A DNA stretch of 6,447 nt. Source: Synergistaceae bacterium. Its GTDB lineage: Bacteria; Synergistota; Synergistia; Synergistales; Aminobacteriaceae. How positions within the stretch are numbered: the stretch's first letter is position 1; each line of letters opens with the position of its first letter. Of this stretch, positions 1 through 6,430 are shown one piece after another. Position numbers and translations under genes: made by a program. The DNA lies in assembly GCA_009784305.1 (NCBI GenBank), contig WRBZ01000055.1, positions 1 to 6,447 on the forward strand. The letters run 5' to 3'. A model generated the notes under the pieces. It did no database searches. It was not told the origin of the DNA and saw nothing but the letters and a program-made list of their open reading frames with translations.

Positions 1-653
1 AAAAGCTCGTTTCGCTCTCAAAAGCCATGGGACTCAGATCGATTGCTGTTATAAGCGATATGAGCCAACCTCTTGGCGTTAACGTTGGAAATTCGCTTGA
101 AGTAATTGAAGCAGTTGAGACTTTGAGCGGGCGTGGACCTTCGGACGTTCGTGAGCTTACTGTTTATTGCGCAGGTGCAATGATTTATCTTTCCGGCAAT
201 GCTCCCGACTTGAATACCGGAGTTAGCGCGGCACGCGAGAGTATTGACAATGGAGCGGCGATTGGCAAATTTCAGGAACTCATCACTGAGCAGGGGGGAG
301 TAAGTGATTTATGCACCTCTCCTTTAGAATATTTGAAGGTGGCTCCGTTGCGCCGCGTGATAGAATCCAAGAAAAACGGATATATTGCTTCAATAAATAC
401 CCGCAGCATCGGAGAATGCGTAAAGCGCCTCGGAGGAGGAAGAATACAGAAAAGTGATCTTGTTGATATTGAAGTAGGCGTAAGAGTTCTTAAAAAGAAG
501 GGCGAAAAGGTATCAAAGGGAGAGCCGCTGATGGAAATTTATGCTAATGATGATGAAAAAATAATGGAAGCTGAATCATATTTTGACGCTTTTTCCGTTG
601 AAGAAATGAAAGATAATCATATTCAAAACTTGATTATTGAGGTGATTCAGTGA
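1..653 (+). CDS. pdp: Pyrimidine-nucleoside (thymidine) phosphorylase, C-terminal part
   Basis: Phosphorolysis of thymidine, deoxyuridine or uridine to the free base and (deoxy)ribose 1-phosphate, in cytoplasmic nucleoside salvage. The reading frame is open from base 3, so the gene enters from the left and the ATG at 27 is internal. About 216 residues are visible of a family usually near 430. Seen: the family motif SDMSQPLG followed by VGNSLEVIEA (bases 54-119), then a C-terminal domain with GGGRIQKSDLVDIEVGV and KKKGEKVSKGEPLMEIYAN (about 432-548), typical of the PYNP_C domain. The IYAN ending and KKKG segment resemble the Bacillus Pdp type more than E. coli DeoA, but substrate range cannot be decided. 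The phosphate-binding and catalytic Lys/Ser/Arg region lies upstream of the window. The stop overlaps the GTG start of the next gene by four bases, suggesting translational coupling. Family call is firm; the exact symbol is less so. Confidence 0.92.
   Translation, partial: KLVSLSKAMGLRSIAVISDMSQPLGVNVGNSLEVIEAVETLSGRGPSDVRELTVYCAGAMIYLSGNAPDLNTGVSAARESIDNGAAIGKFQELITEQGGVSDLCTSPLEYLKVAPLRRVIESKKNGYIASINTRSIGECVKRLGGGRIQKSDLVDIEVGVRVLKKKGEKVSKGEPLMEIYANDDEKIMEAESYFDAFSVEEMKDNHIQNLIIEVIQ
639..645 (+). promoter_or_regulatory. Ribosome binding site for the M23 peptidase gene
   Basis: GAGGTGA is an extended match to the anti-Shine-Dalgarno sequence and lies inside the last codons of the phosphorylase gene. 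The GAGG core ends seven bases before the GTG at 650. This supports GTG as the true start and coupled translation with the upstream gene. Confidence 0.7.
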
Positions 654-1576
654 GATTTATACTGAAGAGTTTTTACATCATTGTTTTATTATTGTTATTT
701 TTAAATGAAAGTTCCGACGCTGCAATAAATTTGCACTATAAAGAAGAGAGCGATATTGGGCAGCCTTTTTTTGCTGTGATATCGTCAGACAAACCTTTTT
801 TTAAGTCCTCTGTAAAGTGGTTGGAAAAAGATATCCCGCTGGATATTTTGAAATTTGACGGCAGTTACCGCTCTTACGCCCTTTTAGGGGGAGCTGTCAA
901 TAAAGTTAAAGCCAGCGACTATTCTTTAGTGTTTAGTGTTATCATTAATGATGGTGATGTTCCGGTTTACAAATCTGTAGATGTAAAATTGAAAGAGCGC
1001 AAATATCCGGAGACCCGGCTGCGCGTTGCTCATGAAATGGTCAATCCTCCTAAATCTGAATTGAAACGTATAGAAAACGAAGCAAAATTAACGGCAAAAG
1101 CAAGAACAAAAATGACACAGAAAAAGTTGTGGCAGACTCGCGCGTTGGCTCCTCTTGAAAAACTTGAAGTGACAAGTGATTATGGACACAGAAGAATATA
1201 CAACGATATTCCAAGAGGACATCACAGCGGCGTTGATTTAAGGGCTGCTGTTGGAACCAGAGTGCGCAGTTTATATCCGGGGAACGTTATTCTTACCGGA
1301 GATCATTATTTTGCGGGGAAAAGCGTTTACATTGATTCCGGAAATGGCGTTGTTGTTGCATACATGCATCTTGATTCGATTGCAGTAAAAACTGGAGCTT
1401 TTGTATATGCCGGCGATGTTATAGGAAGGGCGGGCGCTACAGGCAGGGTAACAGGCCCGCATCTTCATTTAAGCGTATTTTTAGCCGAGCAATCTATTGA
1501 TCCTATGGGATTGTTCAACGCTGATTTTCCACAATCGATCAGGTTATTGAAACAAATACCATTGATAGAAAATTGA
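650..1576 (+). CDS. Exported M23-family peptidoglycan metalloendopeptidase
   Basis: Probable zinc endopeptidase cutting peptide cross-links in peptidoglycan, acting in the periplasm or outside the membrane. The 308-residue protein begins with a signal sequence: basic MRFILK, a hydrophobic core at about residues 8-18, and a likely cleavage near SSDAA (about 21-25). Residues 26-115 form a beta-rich N-terminal domain, followed by a charged segment (about 135-160, VNPPKSELKRIENE) that resembles the linker common in this subfamily. The LytM/M23 domain spans about 173-290: SDYGHRR, then HSGVD (H192 and D196), YMHL (H240) and GPHLH (H271, H273). H192, D196 and H273 are the expected zinc ligands and H240 the catalytic-site histidine, so the enzyme looks active. 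The start is GTG, overlapping the phosphorylase stop as GTGA, with a good ribosome site. A lipoprotein cysteine is absent. The specific bond cleaved cannot be told from sequence. Confidence 0.92.
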   Translation: MRFILKSFYIIVLLLLFLNESSDAAINLHYKEESDIGQPFFAVISSDKPFFKSSVKWLEKDIPLDILKFDGSYRSYALLGGAVNKVKASDYSLVFSVIINDGDVPVYKSVDVKLKERKYPETRLRVAHEMVNPPKSELKRIENEAKLTAKARTKMTQKKLWQTRALAPLEKLEVTSDYGHRRIYNDIPRGHHSGVDLRAAVGTRVRSLYPGNVILTGDHYFAGKSVYIDSGNGVVVAYMHLDSIAVKTGAFVYAGDVIGRAGATGRVTGPHLHLSVFLAEQSIDPMGLFNADFPQSIRLLKQIPLIEN

Positions 1577-1611
1577 CAGTTTAATGCCAATGCGAATTGA
1601 TATAAACAAGA

Positions 1612-1617
1612 GAGGAG
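1612..1617 (+). promoter_or_regulatory. Ribosome binding site for cheW
   Basis: GAGGAG lies nine bases before the ATG at 1627. A closer ATG at 1620 is only two bases from this site, is in another frame and stops after ten codons, so 1627 is the supported start. Confidence 0.7.
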
Positions 1618-1626
1618 ACATGAGAT

Positions 1627-2151
1627 ATGGTTTTACAACAGACAAGCAATAAAAATGAACAGAAAAAATCGAAAAATGATGTGGTTGATGTTGAATTATT
1701 GGGGAAAGAGAAAATATGTTTGATATTCGGATTAGGGGATGAAACATTTGGACTTGATGTTAATGTAGTAAGGGAAATAGTCAGAGTCCCTCCTTTTATA
1801 ACACGTGTTCCGAATGCGTCTCATTACATCCGTGGAGTAATCAACCTCAGGGGGACCATAGTACCGGTATTTGATATGGAACTCAAGTTAGGTGTTCCGC
1901 CAACGCCCATGACTGATGAAGCGAGGATTGTTGTTATAACGCTTAATGAGATCACTTTTGGAGTATATGTTAATGTTGTTAAAGAAGTCATAACTATTTA
2001 CGAGGCTCAAATAGAAGCCGCTAATCAGGAGTACTCGGGAGAAAGAAGATATGTTTTAGGCGTGGCTAAACCGGCGGACGGCAGATTGATAGTTCTGTTG
2101 GATATATACACGCTTTTCGACTTGGAACAGATATTGGCTGAGGACTCATAA
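1627..2151 (+). CDS. cheW: CheW-type chemotaxis coupling protein
   Basis: Single-domain adaptor expected to link chemoreceptors (MCPs) to the histidine kinase CheA in the cytoplasm. The 174-residue protein has a charged, Lys/Asn-rich N-terminal tail of about 28 residues and then a CheW domain covering about 29-170. Visible hallmarks are IFGLGDETFGLDVNVVREIVR (33-53, the first half of the fold), GVINLRGTIVPVFD (70-83, the most conserved CheW signature, with R75 equivalent to the conserved receptor/kinase-interface arginine), and a second half with FGVYVNVVKEVI and GRLIVLLDI (152-160). No CheA, CheY receiver or MCP segment is fused to it, and no other chemotaxis gene is in the window. It sits 50 bases after the M23 gene and two bases before the PHP gene. 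It may serve a chemosensory array encoded elsewhere, or a non-motility signalling pathway; the sequence does not distinguish these. Confidence 0.93.
   Translation: MVLQQTSNKNEQKKSKNDVVDVELLGKEKICLIFGLGDETFGLDVNVVREIVRVPPFITRVPNASHYIRGVINLRGTIVPVFDMELKLGVPPTPMTDEARIVVITLNEITFGVYVNVVKEVITIYEAQIEAANQEYSGERRYVLGVAKPADGRLIVLLDIYTLFDLEQILAEDS
2139..2144 (+). promoter_or_regulatory. Ribosome binding site deciding the TTG start of the PHP gene
   Basis: TGAGGA, inside the last codons of cheW, is nine bases upstream of TTG at 2154. No ATG or GTG gives a full-length PHP domain here, because the metal-binding HTH motif begins only six residues after this TTG. Confidence 0.6.
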
Positions 2152-2153
2152 GA

Positions 2154-2981
2154 TTGCTGAAAATTGATCTGCATACTCATAGTACATTTTCAGACGGTAC
2201 TTTGACTACTGATAAGTTAGTTTCGCTGGCAAAAAAAAGGAGCATCTCTGTATTGTCACTAACAGATCATGATTCGATATGCGGTATTACAAGCTTTTTA
2301 AATTCCTGCAATAAACATAAAATAAAAGGAATTGCGGGAGTTGAACTTTCAGCAAAATATCCAAACGTACTGCATATTTTGGGTTATCGTTTTGATTACA
2401 ACAAGTTAAGCGGAAACAGCTTATTCAAAGAAATACGTGATGGTAGAGAAGAGCGTAATAACGCTGTTTGCAATAAGTTGAAAAGTATTGGCGTAGATAT
2501 TTCATTTGATGAAATATCTAATGGAACAAAAGGAGATACTATTGCCCGTCCGCATATTGCGCGGATATTGGTTAAAAAAGGTTATGCGTCCAACATAAAG
2601 GAAGCATTTGCAAAATATCTTCAAAAAGGCGCTATAGGATATGTTTCCCGTTTTCGTGTCGACCCCGAAAAATGTATTTCACTGATCAGGGAAAATGGCG
2701 GGCTTCCTGTACTGGCTCATCCGTGGCAAACCAGTTTGGACATATTTGAAATAAGAAAACTCGTTATTGAATTAAAAGATTTTGGAATTTGGGGTATCGA
2801 ATGTTATTCAAACTCCAATAAAGCGGCTCATGTATATGAAATTCTTAAAATAGCAAAAGAATTCGGATTGCATGTAACAGCGGGCTCTGATTTTCATGGA
2901 GATAATGTTCACGACAGCAGTATGGGAATAATGGTTCCGGACGATATCTTACCATGGGCAAGAATTTGCGGCGGACTTTAA
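2154..2981 (+). CDS. PHP-domain phosphoesterase (RNase AM / nucleoside 3',5'-bisphosphate phosphatase type)
   Basis: Metal-dependent phosphoesterase of the PHP superfamily, close in layout to E. coli YciV/TrpH (RNase AM) and to 3',5'-nucleotide bisphosphate phosphatases; cytoplasmic. The 275-residue length fits (about 280-295 usual). All expected metal-site motifs are visible: DLHTHS (H7, H9) with D14, TDHD (D38, H39, D40), GVELS (E64), H74 in HILGY, ARPH (R132, H134), AHP (H189) and SDFHG (D246, H248). A helical insertion at about 85-160, including the RPHIARILVKKGY segment, is typical of the YciV branch and differs from PHP domains of DNA polymerases or histidinol phosphatase. The start is TTG, two bases after the cheW stop, with a Shine-Dalgarno site inside cheW, so expression is probably coupled to cheW. 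Likely roles are RNA 5'-end trimming or clearance of pAp-like nucleotides; the true substrate is an inference. Confidence 0.9.
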   Translation: MLKIDLHTHSTFSDGTLTTDKLVSLAKKRSISVLSLTDHDSICGITSFLNSCNKHKIKGIAGVELSAKYPNVLHILGYRFDYNKLSGNSLFKEIRDGREERNNAVCNKLKSIGVDISFDEISNGTKGDTIARPHIARILVKKGYASNIKEAFAKYLQKGAIGYVSRFRVDPEKCISLIRENGGLPVLAHPWQTSLDIFEIRKLVIELKDFGIWGIECYSNSNKAAHVYEILKIAKEFGLHVTAGSDFHGDNVHDSSMGIMVPDDILPWARICGGL

Positions 2982-2984
2982 AAA

Positions 2985-3008
2985 CAGTGGTCAGTGGTTA
3001 GTGGTCAG
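2985..3008 (+). repeat. Heptamer tandem repeat (CAGTGGT x3)
   Basis: Three consecutive 7-base units, CAGTGGT, CAGTGGT and TAGTGGT, followed by a partial CAG. They start four bases after the PHP gene stop codon. Short tandem heptamers of this kind are found between genes in many bacterial genomes and often vary in copy number. No function can be assigned from the sequence. It is adjacent to a palindromic element in the same gap and may be part of the same inserted repeat. Confidence 0.75.
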
Positions 3009-3030
3009 AAAAAGACAAATATATAATCAG

Positions 3031-3061
3031 CCCCCTTTTAAAAGGGGGTGCCCGAAGGGCA
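3031..3061. repeat. Palindrome plus adjacent hairpin, probable dispersed repeat element
   Basis: Bases 3031-3048 form a perfect self-complementary palindrome, CCCCCTTTTAAAAGGGGG. Directly abutting it, 3049-3061 reads TGCCC-GAA-GGGCA, a five-pair stem with a three-base loop. The following bases (3062-3077) are again GC-rich, with GCCC at 3073-3076 able to pair alternatively with GGGC at 3057-3060. There is no run of T after either stem on the + strand, so it is not a standard intrinsic terminator, although the structure could still slow transcription or protect RNA ends. Composition and position in the largest intergenic gap suggest a REP- or MITE-like intergenic repeat. Nothing in it codes for protein. 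Confidence 0.65.
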
Positions 3062-3093
3062 GGGGTTTGCACGCCCGTTTGAGATTATTGATT

Positions 3094-3101
3094 AGGGAGG
3101 T
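3094..3101 (+). promoter_or_regulatory. Ribosome binding site for ltaE
   Basis: AGGGAGGT is a strong Shine-Dalgarno match nine bases before the ATG at 3111. It suggests that ltaE is translated independently of the PHP gene, consistent with the 129-base gap between them. Confidence 0.75.
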
Positions 3102-3110
3102 AAAAATAGT

Positions 3111-4148
3111 ATGTTTATAGACCTTAGGAGCGATACTGTAACTTTTCCGAGCCAGCAGATGCGGGAAGCTATGTGTAAAGCTGAAGTTGGCGATGATGTG
3201 TTTATGGATGACCCCACGGTAAAGGTACTTGAGAGTAAAGCTGCGGATATTACGGGTAAAGAGGCGGCATTGTATGTGGTGTCCGGGACCATGGGCAACA
3301 TAGCGGCTCTTTTGTCCCATGATATACACGGATTTGGCGTAATGGCCGGCAGAGAGAGCCACATAGTCAATTATGAGGGCGGAGGGGTTTCTATCCTTGC
3401 TGGCGCTTTTTGCCAGCAAATAAATGATGAATCAGGCCTTCCTCTTGTTTCCGATATGGAGCTTACTTTTAAGGCAGATGACAACGTGCATTTAGCTTCC
3501 ACAAAACTGCTGTGCCTTGAAAATACACACAACAGAAGGGGAGGAATGGCTTCGACAGTTTCGGAAATGAAAGTTTGCACCGATTGGGCAAGAAATAAGA
3601 AAATGTTTGTCCACCTTGATGGAGCCCGTATTTTTAACGCCTCGATCGCATGCGGTGAGCGCGTATCTGATTACTGCGCTCTAGTTGACAGCGTGCAAAT
3701 ATGTTTGTCGAAAGGACTTGGAGCTCCAATTGGGAGCCTTATTTGCGGAACAAGAGATTTTATAGAAAAAGCGCGTTTTTGGAGGAAAAGAATCGGCGGA
3801 GGTTTGCGCCAGGTAGGGATAATTGCGGCTGCCGGAATATACGCGCTGGATAATAATATCGACAGAATAGCAGAAGACCATGCAAATGCCGCTATGGTTA
3901 AAAAAATGCTTGACGATGCCGGCATAAAAACTCTTGATGTAGCTCGCCCCACAAACATGGTGTATATAAAGATAAAGGACGCCTCAAAAACAAATGATAT
4001 TATTTCCGCTTGCGAAGAAAAGGGAGTGAAATTTACCTCAACTGCCCCTGCTACGTACAGGTTAGTGTTTCATCTAAATGTTTGCCGCTCGGAAGCGTTA
4101 AAGGCGGCGAATATAATCATTGAGGAAGTTGAGCGTATTGATGCTTGA
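3111..4148 (+). CDS. ltaE: Low-specificity L-threonine aldolase
   Basis: PLP-dependent cleavage of L-threonine or L-allo-threonine to glycine and acetaldehyde; cytoplasmic amino-acid metabolism. The 345-residue protein matches the usual 330-350 for the family. Fold-type I aminotransferase-like landmarks in order: start [18 protein letters not shown] (4-21), [11 protein letters not shown] (28-37), VSGTMGN (57-63, cofactor phosphate binding), ENTHNRRGG (137-145), HLDGAR (168-173, with D170 contacting the pyridine nitrogen), and SKGLGAP (200-206) in which K201 is the expected Schiff-base lysine. [10 protein letters not shown] (227-236) is the conserved Gly-rich and Arg segment. All key residues are present, so it appears functional. 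It has its own strong ribosome site after an intergenic repeat and overlaps the downstream amidase gene by about eight bases. The link to wall enzymes is probably only positional. Stereospecificity (L- or L-allo-) cannot be told from sequence. Confidence 0.96.
   Translation: MFIDLRSDTVTFPSQQMREAMCKAEVGDDVFMDDPTVKVLESKAADITGKEAALYVVSGTMGNIAALLSHDIHGFGVMAGRESHIVNYEGGGVSILAGAFCQQINDESGLPLVSDMELTFKADDNVHLASTKLLCLENTHNRRGGMASTVSEMKVCTDWARNKKMFVHLDGARIFNASIACGERVSDYCALVDSVQICLSKGLGAPIGSLICGTRDFIEKARFWRKRIGGGLRQVGIIAAAGIYALDNNIDRIAEDHANAAMVKKMLDDAGIKTLDVARPTNMVYIKIKDASKTNDIISACEEKGVKFTSTAPATYRLVFHLNVCRSEALKAANIIIEEVERIDA
3397..3419. repeat. Intragenic inverted repeat within ltaE
   Basis: TTGCTGGC at 3397-3404 and its exact complement GCCAGCAA at 3412-3419 flank a seven-base loop GCTTTTT. 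This is an eight-pair perfect stem inside the ltaE coding frame, where it encodes residues near LAGAFCQQ. No T-run follows, so it is not called a terminator. It may be a chance result of codon choice. Confidence 0.5.
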
Positions 4149-5745
4149 TCTTGCACGGTTAAAAAATATTAAATTGTGGAGTTTCCTTCTCCCGCTTTTT
4201 TTATTGATTGCAAGTATTGCCAATGCCTCAGATTTGTATAAGGTATACTGTTATGCCGGTGAAAATAGAATAGGGGAGCTGTCGGCTAATAAAATTGACT
4301 CCATATACTGGTTACAACTTAATAACGTTGCGCAAATCCTTAATATGAGGATTAATTCTGTTGGCGATGAAGTTGTGATTTCAAATAATAGTTTAACGGT
4401 AAATATTGTAAGAAACGCTTCTGCTGCAAGAGTTGGAAGCATGCTGGTCTCTCTGATTGAAATTCCAAGGGAAATAGATGGTGCGTTATGCCTTGATGAG
4501 AGAAGTATAAATAATTTGTTCCAAAGAGCTTTGGGAAAGAAACCTGAGGACATTATTTCATTCAGAATGGAGTATGATTCTCCAAGCTCCTCTGTTTCCA
4601 GTAATGAAAAAAGTAAGGAGCCCATTTTATTTAGCGGTCATTCTGTAAGGCAGGAAAGGCCGGCAGAAAATAATGAGCTTGTCAGCGTAACCCCAGGCAA
4701 AAATAAACCGAATGAAGCATTGGCTGAAATTTCTGAGATTCGCTGGAGTGTTACACAACAGAAAGTTCGTGTTGTTTTGGCCTGCGTCGGGAATAGAGAG
4801 CCGGTATTGAAGGAAGAAAAGGATAAAATTATTATCAGCTCTACTATTTTCCCGAATGATACCAAATCTCAGGCGGAAAGTATGATTCAAACAAAATATG
4901 AAAATGGCTCGCTTGTTTTCACAGGAAAGTGGTTAAGAGCAGAGACTATACAGCTTGTAAACCCAAAGAGGATTCTCATAGAATTCATTTTTGACGATAA
5001 AGCACCTCAGGCTAAAACTGAGATTGATCAAAATGTTAAAGCAAATAGTAATGTTAATGTTCCATCTAAGAATAGCATTGTAGTTCTCGACCCGGGGCAT
5101 GGTGGGCAGGACCCCGGAGCAGTAGCAAACGGAGTACGGGAGAAAGATATAAACTTGGCTGTAGCGCTTAAGCTCGAGAGTTCGCTTAAATCAAAGGGAA
5201 TAAGAGTGGAATTGACAAGAAAGACTGACGTTTATTTAAAACTTGATGAAAGAACAGCAATAGCAAATAAACACAATGCTGATGTTTTTGTTAGTATTCA
5301 TGCGAATGCTCTGCCAAGGGGGAAATCTGCGAGAGGTTTTGAAATTTATCTCATGGCGCTGCCAACGGATAAGGACGCTCTTGAACTTGCCAAGTTTGAA
5401 AACAGAGAGTTAGTGGACGGAAAAACCAATGCAGCTGCTTCGGACAGGAAAACTCAGCTTTTATTGAGTATACTTGGAGATATGCAGCAGAATCATAAAA
5501 TAATAGAAAGCACCGATCTTGCTGAAGTTCTGTATAAAGCAGGGAATCAATCGGGTTTGCCCATGAAAAGAGTCGCTCAGGCGCCATTTTTTGTCCTGAG
5601 GGGAGCTGCTATGCCGGCAGTTTTGCTTGAAACCGGCTTTATTACAGATAAGGATGAAGCTAAATTATTGTCTCATTCCGGTTACCAGCAGAAAATAGCT
5701 GATGCTATGGCTTTAGGAATAATAAATTATCTGAGGGGGAAATAA
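4141..5745 (+). CDS. Exported N-acetylmuramoyl-L-alanine amidase (AMIN + Amidase_3)
   Basis: Zinc amidase that cuts the bond between MurNAc and L-alanine of peptidoglycan, acting outside the inner membrane in cell separation or wall turnover. With the ATG at 4141 the protein has 534 residues. A signal peptide runs to about ANA (29), with the hydrophobic core [15 protein letters not shown]. Residues 30-130 resemble a copper-amine-oxidase-N-like beta domain. A Ser/Lys/Glu-rich linker follows (about 145-190), then an AMIN-like domain (about 197-285, peptidoglycan or septal targeting) and the Amidase_3 catalytic domain (about 312-533). Zinc and catalytic residues are visible: DPGHGG (H320), REKD (E334), SIHAN (H387) and LLETGFIT (E497). 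In-frame TTG codons at 4120, 4129 and 4138 are alternative starts; ATG is preferred because it gives a clean signal peptide, with GAGGAAG (4122-4128) twelve bases upstream. It overlaps the ltaE stop by eight bases and ends one base before the GerMN gene, so coupling is likely. Confidence 0.93.
   Translation: MLDLARLKNIKLWSFLLPLFLLIASIANASDLYKVYCYAGENRIGELSANKIDSIYWLQLNNVAQILNMRINSVGDEVVISNNSLTVNIVRNASAARVGSMLVSLIEIPREIDGALCLDERSINNLFQRALGKKPEDIISFRMEYDSPSSSVSSNEKSKEPILFSGHSVRQERPAENNELVSVTPGKNKPNEALAEISEIRWSVTQQKVRVVLACVGNREPVLKEEKDKIIISSTIFPNDTKSQAESMIQTKYENGSLVFTGKWLRAETIQLVNPKRILIEFIFDDKAPQAKTEIDQNVKANSNVNVPSKNSIVVLDPGHGGQDPGAVANGVREKDINLAVALKLESSLKSKGIRVELTRKTDVYLKLDERTAIANKHNADVFVSIHANALPRGKSARGFEIYLMALPTDKDALELAKFENRELVDGKTNAAASDRKTQLLLSILGDMQQNHKIIESTDLAEVLYKAGNQSGLPMKRVAQAPFFVLRGAAMPAVLLETGFITDKDEAKLLSHSGYQQKIADAMALGIINYLRGK
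5733..5739 (+). promoter_or_regulatory. Ribosome binding site for the GerMN gene
   Basis: GAGGGGG, within the last codons of the amidase gene, lies seven bases upstream of the ATG at 5747. It supports that start and translation coupled with the amidase. Confidence 0.65.
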
Positions 5746-5746
5746 T

Positions 5747-6430
5747 ATGCCAAAACGCGTCCAAAAATATCATGACGAAGGGAACATTTGGGAAAACGAA
5801 TCAGAATATGATTATTCAAGGCAACATGGCGAACGTCCAAAAGCTCCTCTAATGTTAAGAATTCTAGCATGGGGCGGAGTGATTTTACTATGCTTTGTCG
5901 GTGGATACATAGGGACATCATGGGGAATAAAATTTTTGAATCAGCAGGATATATTAAAACAAAAAGATATTGTTACTACGACTGTGGAAGCTAATAATCT
6001 CATTGAAAATGCAACTATTGAAAACGCAATGCAAAAACAGGACAATTCAGATATAAAGAAGCTCGCGCTAAATCTGTCATACCCTAAAGACGGAACTCTT
6101 ATATCTGAAAAATTTGAATTGATATCAAGTATAAAGGAACAGGAAATCAGGGAAACAATAGAAAAGCTTTTTTCAGCCAGCAAAATGTTCTCAAAGGAAG
6201 TTTTGGTAAAACATATTTTTCGCAATGCCAATACATTATATTTGAATATCACCGGACCTTTTATTCCGATGCTGTCAAACGCAGGACAAGAACAAAGTTC
6301 TCTTTTTATAACGGGTATTGTTAATACGATGAAAGAAAACTTCCCGCCTATCAATGAAGTCAGATTCCTTATCAACGGCAGCGTTACCACGGCAGGATCA
6401 CCCGTTGATCTAACCGCCGCGTGGAGATAG
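5747..6430 (+). CDS. Membrane-anchored GerMN-domain protein
   Basis: The 227-residue protein has a polar, charged cytoplasmic N-terminus (1-35), one transmembrane helix at about 37-59 (LRILAWGGVILLCFVGGYIG...), a polar spacer to about 103, and an extracytoplasmic domain from about 106 to the end. That domain follows the GerMN pattern: an LNLSYPKDG strand, a helix with IRETIEKLFSAS, a strand LYLNITGPF, a helix with LFITGIVNTMKENF, and a final strand EVRFLINGS. GerMN domains are known from Bacillus GerM (sporulation and germination) and from lipoproteins such as LpqB, and occur widely in non-sporulating bacteria beside amidase genes. No lipobox is present, so anchoring is by the helix. It starts one base after the amidase stop. 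A role supporting or regulating the neighbouring amidase at the envelope is an inference; no enzymatic residues are evident. Family call is fairly good from pattern, not from a profile search. Confidence 0.8.
   Translation: MPKRVQKYHDEGNIWENESEYDYSRQHGERPKAPLMLRILAWGGVILLCFVGGYIGTSWGIKFLNQQDILKQKDIVTTTVEANNLIENATIENAMQKQDNSDIKKLALNLSYPKDGTLISEKFELISSIKEQEIRETIEKLFSASKMFSKEVLVKHIFRNANTLYLNITGPFIPMLSNAGQEQSSLFITGIVNTMKENFPPINEVRFLINGSVTTAGSPVDLTAAWR

Noticed and set aside
27..29. ATG at 27 as the start of the phosphorylase
   Set aside because: The frame is open back to the window edge and residues before it fit the family; a start here would remove the catalytic half of the enzyme.
1573..1606. 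Possible promoter before cheW (TTGACA at 1573 and TATAAA at 1601)
   Set aside because: The -35 match is perfect, but the two boxes are 22 bases apart, well beyond the usual 16-18, and no good -10 exists at the proper spacing.
1620..1652. ATG at 1620 opening a ten-codon frame before cheW
   Set aside because: It is only two bases from the ribosome site, overlaps cheW out of frame and stops at once; it has no sign of being a leader peptide.
3022..3027. Perfect TATAAT in the gap before ltaE
   Set aside because: No -35 box is recognisable 16-18 bases upstream (that stretch is the heptamer repeat) and there is no extended -10 TG. It could still be a weak promoter, but the support is thin in AT-rich DNA.
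3031..3061. Calling the palindromes an intrinsic terminator
   Set aside because: The + strand stems are followed by GGGGTTTGC and not by a T-run, so the classical signature is missing.
3027..3419. Minus-strand open frame of 130 codons over the repeat and the ltaE start
   Set aside because: It runs across the palindromic repeat and the ltaE N-terminus, and its translation resembles no known family.
4251..4625. Minus-strand open frame of 124 codons inside the amidase gene
   Set aside because: It is antisense to a continuous coding region with clear domains and has no independent evidence.
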